Source: Muscardinus avellanarius (Eukaryota; Chordata; Mammalia; Rodentia; Gliridae). Taken from it: DNA of 64,000 nucleotides. Of the stretch, positions 60,137 to 64,000 are shown piece by piece. The stretch covers positions 8,732,102 to 8,796,101 of the forward strand of contig OY726576.1 in NCBI GenBank assembly GCA_963383645.1. The letters run 5' to 3'. The notes beneath the pieces are model-generated. The model did no database searches. It was not told the origin of the DNA and worked only from the letters and a program-made list of their open reading frames with translations. Positions within the stretch are counted from its first letter, which is position 1. Every line of letters starts with the position of its first letter. A program made the translations under genes and the position numbers.

Positions 60137-61063
60137 CTATATTAAAAAAGAATTTTTAAATGTTGATGAACATGGGTTGGTGTGTGAATAGACCTTTCCA
60201 GGCCAGACACACCATGCATCTAACAGAGGAGGGAGGTGCAAGCACAAGTTCTTGACAGCAGAGAACCCACACGGGGAGCTAAAATATCCTGGGTTCAGGG
60301 AGGGCACAGCAGGGGCTCCGGAATCTTTCGTTTTAAAAAGAAACTCATTTGCTTTTCCTTATTTGCCTTTTTTCTAGATTCAAATGAAGCATTACTTATC
60401 TTTATTTTTTTAAAAAAATACCATCTATTTCTGGGACTGGTGCCATTTCCAAAAGGTTCCCTCCCTCCTACCCCCTCTTCCTTACCTTCATATAGAGTTG
60501 AAAGCATCAATTTAGGTGTCCCTAAGGACTAAAGAGAATACACAATTCGTGAACACAGACTTCCAGATACTTATTGACTTTTCAGAAGAGTTCAAGTTTT
60601 GTTCGTTTGTTCGTTTGTTTGTTTGGCCACTGATTTAGGGGGCATTTGGCTGCCTGTGTGCTGAGCACCAACCACGGCACCTAGTCTCCATCTCAAGCCT
60701 CTGAGCACTTCTGGCCCTGGTTCCCCATGCTATCCTGTCTATCACCAAGAGATAGAGACAAAAGAAAAATACATGTTTCCTTACTGGCTGCAAAGTGGCG
60801 CTAATATTGATCAACAGATACCATAAGCATTATTTTGAATTTACTCTGTTAGCTACAAAATGATTAACCATTCCCTAATCTGCGTTTTCTATGGCCATAG
60901 ATTGTACACAAGCCCAGGACAATAGTATCCAATGGTCATATAAGACCAGACAATACTTATACTTTTCCCCTCATTGGGATATTCATGGGCATCTTGGAGA
61001 AGTGCTTAATAAGGTGCCTGTTACAATTTACTCAATCTTTCAATCTCCAATTTGCTTATTTAT

Positions 61064-61142
61064 TTTGCAGCACTAGAGAGATTGAACCCAGGGCTTCACA
61101 TGCGTTAGGCCAATGATCTATCTCTGAGCCACATCTCCAATC
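61064..61142 (-). mobile_element. ID/tRNA-type SINE fragment, antisense
   Basis: 'gcagcactagagagattgaa', 'ggcttcacatgcgttaggcc' and 'ctgagccacatctccaatcc' are the reverse of a tRNA-derived ID-like monomer. Confidence 0.75.
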
Positions 61143-61255
61143 CCTTCAAAGTCTTGCAACATAATCCATCCTGTTTTCTCTCCCTCCAGAGATTTTCTTC
61201 TTGAAATTCTTTCTAATATTTTCTGAAGTTCAGAAGAGACACGAATATCACATGT

Positions 61256-61290
61256 GTGAGGCCCTGGGTTCAATCCTCAGAACGAAAAAA
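61256..61290 (+). mobile_element. Short ID-type SINE 3' fragment
   Basis: 'gtgaggccctgggttcaatc' and 'ctcagaacgaaaaaa' match the 3' end of an ID-like element only. No target duplication was identified. Confidence 0.5.
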
Positions 61291-62156
61291 GATGTCACTG
61301 TCAGCATGCAAATTCTCTTTAACAAATATTTAATAGAAAGAACATGACATTCTGGTAGTCACAAAGGAGAGGAGAAAATGGAACAACTTTAAATTGCAAC
61401 AGGAAGCCCTGAGACAAACCCCATCACCACCCTAGGAATGTCACTATAGCTTTAGAAGCTCTTCTAGTAATGTCTGCTGTAAGAAACATCCAGCTATCTT
61501 TGGAAAGAGATTGGAAAACAACCCTGTGAAGATGTGGGCAGCGTGAACAAGATTCACTCCGCCTACCCCCTGGATGTATCCTTAATCAGAAGGGAGGCGG
61601 ACAGGGGAAAATGGACAAATAAAACCAACAGTCACTTCCTCTTCACTTACATCAAACAGCCTCGGTGTGGAAGAAAGGGGACACATCTGGAGTCACAGAA
61701 GTAAGCATGCGCGCTGCTCAGGGAGGCAGGTGCTGAGAGGCTCATGAAACCCAGATCTGAGTAGCATTTAAATACAATGCTGATGGCAGGTAGGTTCTGA
61801 GAGCATGCACATCCTCAGAAAAAGGGCAAAGACTACTGCAGTGCTCCCAGACCCGCTGAGCTTGACAAAGCAGGAAGGGTCCTTAGCACCCAAGCTCGTA
61901 TTTCTATTTTGGGCATGAAGTTGGGTGTAAAAACCTGGACTATTTGTCTTTCTGCTCAGTACCAAAATAATATTGAGATAATTAAACCAAGGCTTCTTGA
62001 TTCGTTCCAAGCAATCCCTCTCCTAAATGTTAATATCTTCTTGATTTTGTCAAAATGTAGTTTCTGTTAATTAAGGGAATTCAGTGATGTTCTTTAGCCC
62101 AAAGATTTTACACCAGAAATGAAATTCTATGGAAGTTTAGAATCTCATGGTAGCCT

Positions 62157-62547
62157 GCTGCTGTGGTTTGGATGTGGTCTGCCCCCACCAAAACGCACAA
62201 TGAAATTTAATCACCAAATATAATGATAATGAGAGGTGCTGGTAGAGGGCCACACACTCACGAAGGGATTAAGATGGTTTCTGAAGGAGTGGGTTAGGCA
62301 TCTTGAAGTACAGGGTTACAGCACCTAGTCCCATTTGTCACCCTTGCTCTTTTGGCACAAACCCACCAGCCCTTCTGCTTTTCCCACACATGTGCTGCAA
62401 CACAAGACCTCACCAAAGGCTGATGCAGATGCAGTGGCCGTGTCTTGGATTTCTAGCTCCTGGATCTATAAGTTAAATAAACCTCTCTTCTTTATTAATT
62501 ACTTACTCTCAGGTGTTCTGTTATAGCAATGGAAAATGGAGTCAGAT
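62157..62547 (+). mobile_element. MaLR-type solo LTR (MST/MLT-like)
   Basis: 'tgtggtttggatgtggtctg', 'cgaagggattaagatggttt', 'ctcaccaaaggctgatgcag' and 'aggtgttctgttatagcaat' appear in the order of the MaLR LTR family. No internal region is present, so it is a solo LTR or remnant. It is diverged and ancient. Confidence 0.8.
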
Positions 62548-63913
62548 ATCACTTTTGTTATTTCTTTCTTTGGGGAGTTACTGTACTATATTAATGCGGA
62601 GGGGAAGCGATTATACTGAAACCCCTGCCACCTCTGTTTCCTACAGGGAGCAGAACAGGGGAAGAGTGAAGAAAATGGTCTCTAGACCTATCTCATGTTG
62701 AGAGGGAGCCAGGGCAACCAGAGTTCAGAGTCTCTAAACAGCACCAGATGCAGATGGGCAGAATTAAATAAGAGCAATTGCAAAGGCAGCCAAGTTTCTC
62801 ATCTGTGGGATCCATCACCAAATGGTGACCTCATAGATGAGATCCTCAATACACAGATGACTAGGAACTCCAGTACATGCCCAAGTCATTTCTTAGAATC
62901 ATCCTAAGTTGGAAAAGGCTTAAAAACTTTTTTTCAGTTCTTATGAAATGATGCTACCCATCTGGTATTGCTAAGATTTAAAATAATAAAGATCAAACTA
63001 TAAAAAATACCCCAAACTATACTGTAGTCACACAAATAGTTGCTATGATAGTACTATATAGTTTAGATATTATGTTTTAGAATATTACACAGAAGTGGCA
63101 TATTAATAAAAATGAATAGTTAATAAAATTGATAATTAATAAAAATGGGTTTGATAAAAGATTAAAAACATCACCTACAATACAGCATTGCTGGTGTTCA
63201 ATAACAAACATGTAACATTACCAAGGCATTGGGACTCTGAAACTTCTTAGTAGGCATGAGATTAAGAGATTTCCTATGATGATAGATTGCTTATGCTGCA
63301 GTTATTTACTGCAGCATTTTAACAAACTGAAGAGTTAGTTATGGAGAAGAAAAGAGAACCACCAGATTTTTTGGCTTGTTAAAAATAAAAAAATAAAACA
63401 ATGGGAGGGGCTGCTATGGTCAGCATTTTTCCACGGGGCTCCCTGATCCTCATGTATAACATAGGAAGACTGTTATTCCATGCAACAAGAGCACTAGGGT
63501 ATAGTGTTGTGCTTAATGAGTACAAGGTCGGACAGCCAGGAGCCATCTCATCTACCAGCCATGTGGTCTTAATGACATAGAACCATCATCCAAGGAAAAC
63601 ACACAGGCATTGGGTCCTTACTATTACACTCATAAAACTCTATCAAGACACTGAAATATATTTGAGACCACTTTGAAAATTATTCCAGAGAGATGTTATA
63701 AAAATTAAAATTTGATTAAACAATTAGAGAAAGTAAGAATAACCAAATTAAAAAAAAAAACAGAAAAGGAAACTAGACGGGAACTTTTTTGGGAAAATAA
63801 TACCAGTGACCAAAAAACATATGCAAATATATTCAATCTGACTCAAAATTGTTCAAGGTGAAAAGATGAAACACCATTTTTACACTCATAACTAGTAAAA
63901 TGTAAGCATTTGG

Positions 63914-64000
63914 AGGGGGCGGTACTGGGGATGGAACCCAGAGGCATTCTATCTCTGAGCTGCACTCTCAGTCCTATTTTTTATTCTTTATTTTGAAACA
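63914..64000 (-). mobile_element. B1-dID SINE, antisense, cut by the window edge
   Basis: 'ggcggtactggggatggaac', 'tctgagctgcactctcagtc' and 'ttattctttattttgaaaca'. The 7SL-like half lies beyond 64000. Confidence 0.92.

Overview
This is a piece of mammalian nuclear genome. It is AT-rich, mostly non-coding and full of retroposons. The dominant repeat is a SINE with a 7SL/B1-like head (gccgggcgtggtggcgcacgc), an A-rich middle and a tRNA/ID-like tail ending in ccccagtacc plus a poly(A) or CA tail. Composite B1-dID SINEs of this kind are typical of the squirrel-related rodent clade (squirrels, mountain beaver, dormice). The copies here differ from the ground squirrel/marmot consensus I remember, so I place the source only as a sciuromorph-type rodent.

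One protein-coding gene is present: the 3' part of PLCB4 (phospholipase C beta-4), on the minus strand, read from right to left. Twelve exons lie between 51038 and 10979, each with AG/GT splice sites and compatible phases. They encode about the last 345 residues of the long 'ATVV' isoform: the proximal Galpha-q-binding helices, a low-complexity linker, the long distal coiled-coil domain, and two alternative C-termini. The last exon is read in two frames, depending on whether a 37-nt cassette exon (13207-13243) is included. The catalytic core exons lie to the right of the window. The 3'UTR runs to about 9515.

Layout: 1-9500 is downstream flank with MIR, hAT-like, L1 and SINE copies. 9515-11067 is the last exon and 3'UTR, in a SINE-free block of about 6 kb. 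11068-51038 holds the exons and repeat-laden introns, with many microsatellites. 51039-64000 is the next upstream intron. It includes an old L1 interrupted by a younger, rearranged L1-type insertion (57714-59565) with a perfect 16-bp target-site duplication, and a MaLR-type LTR at 62157-62547.

There are no rRNA genes, convincing tRNA genes, CRISPR arrays or operons. The most interesting items are the dual-frame PLCB4 terminus, the composite ORF1-only L1 insertion, a 21-bp SINE insertion with a perfect target duplication, CA microsatellites repeatedly growing from the SINE 3' end, and several small local rearrangements. PLCB4 and repeat-family names come from sequence recognition, not from a search.
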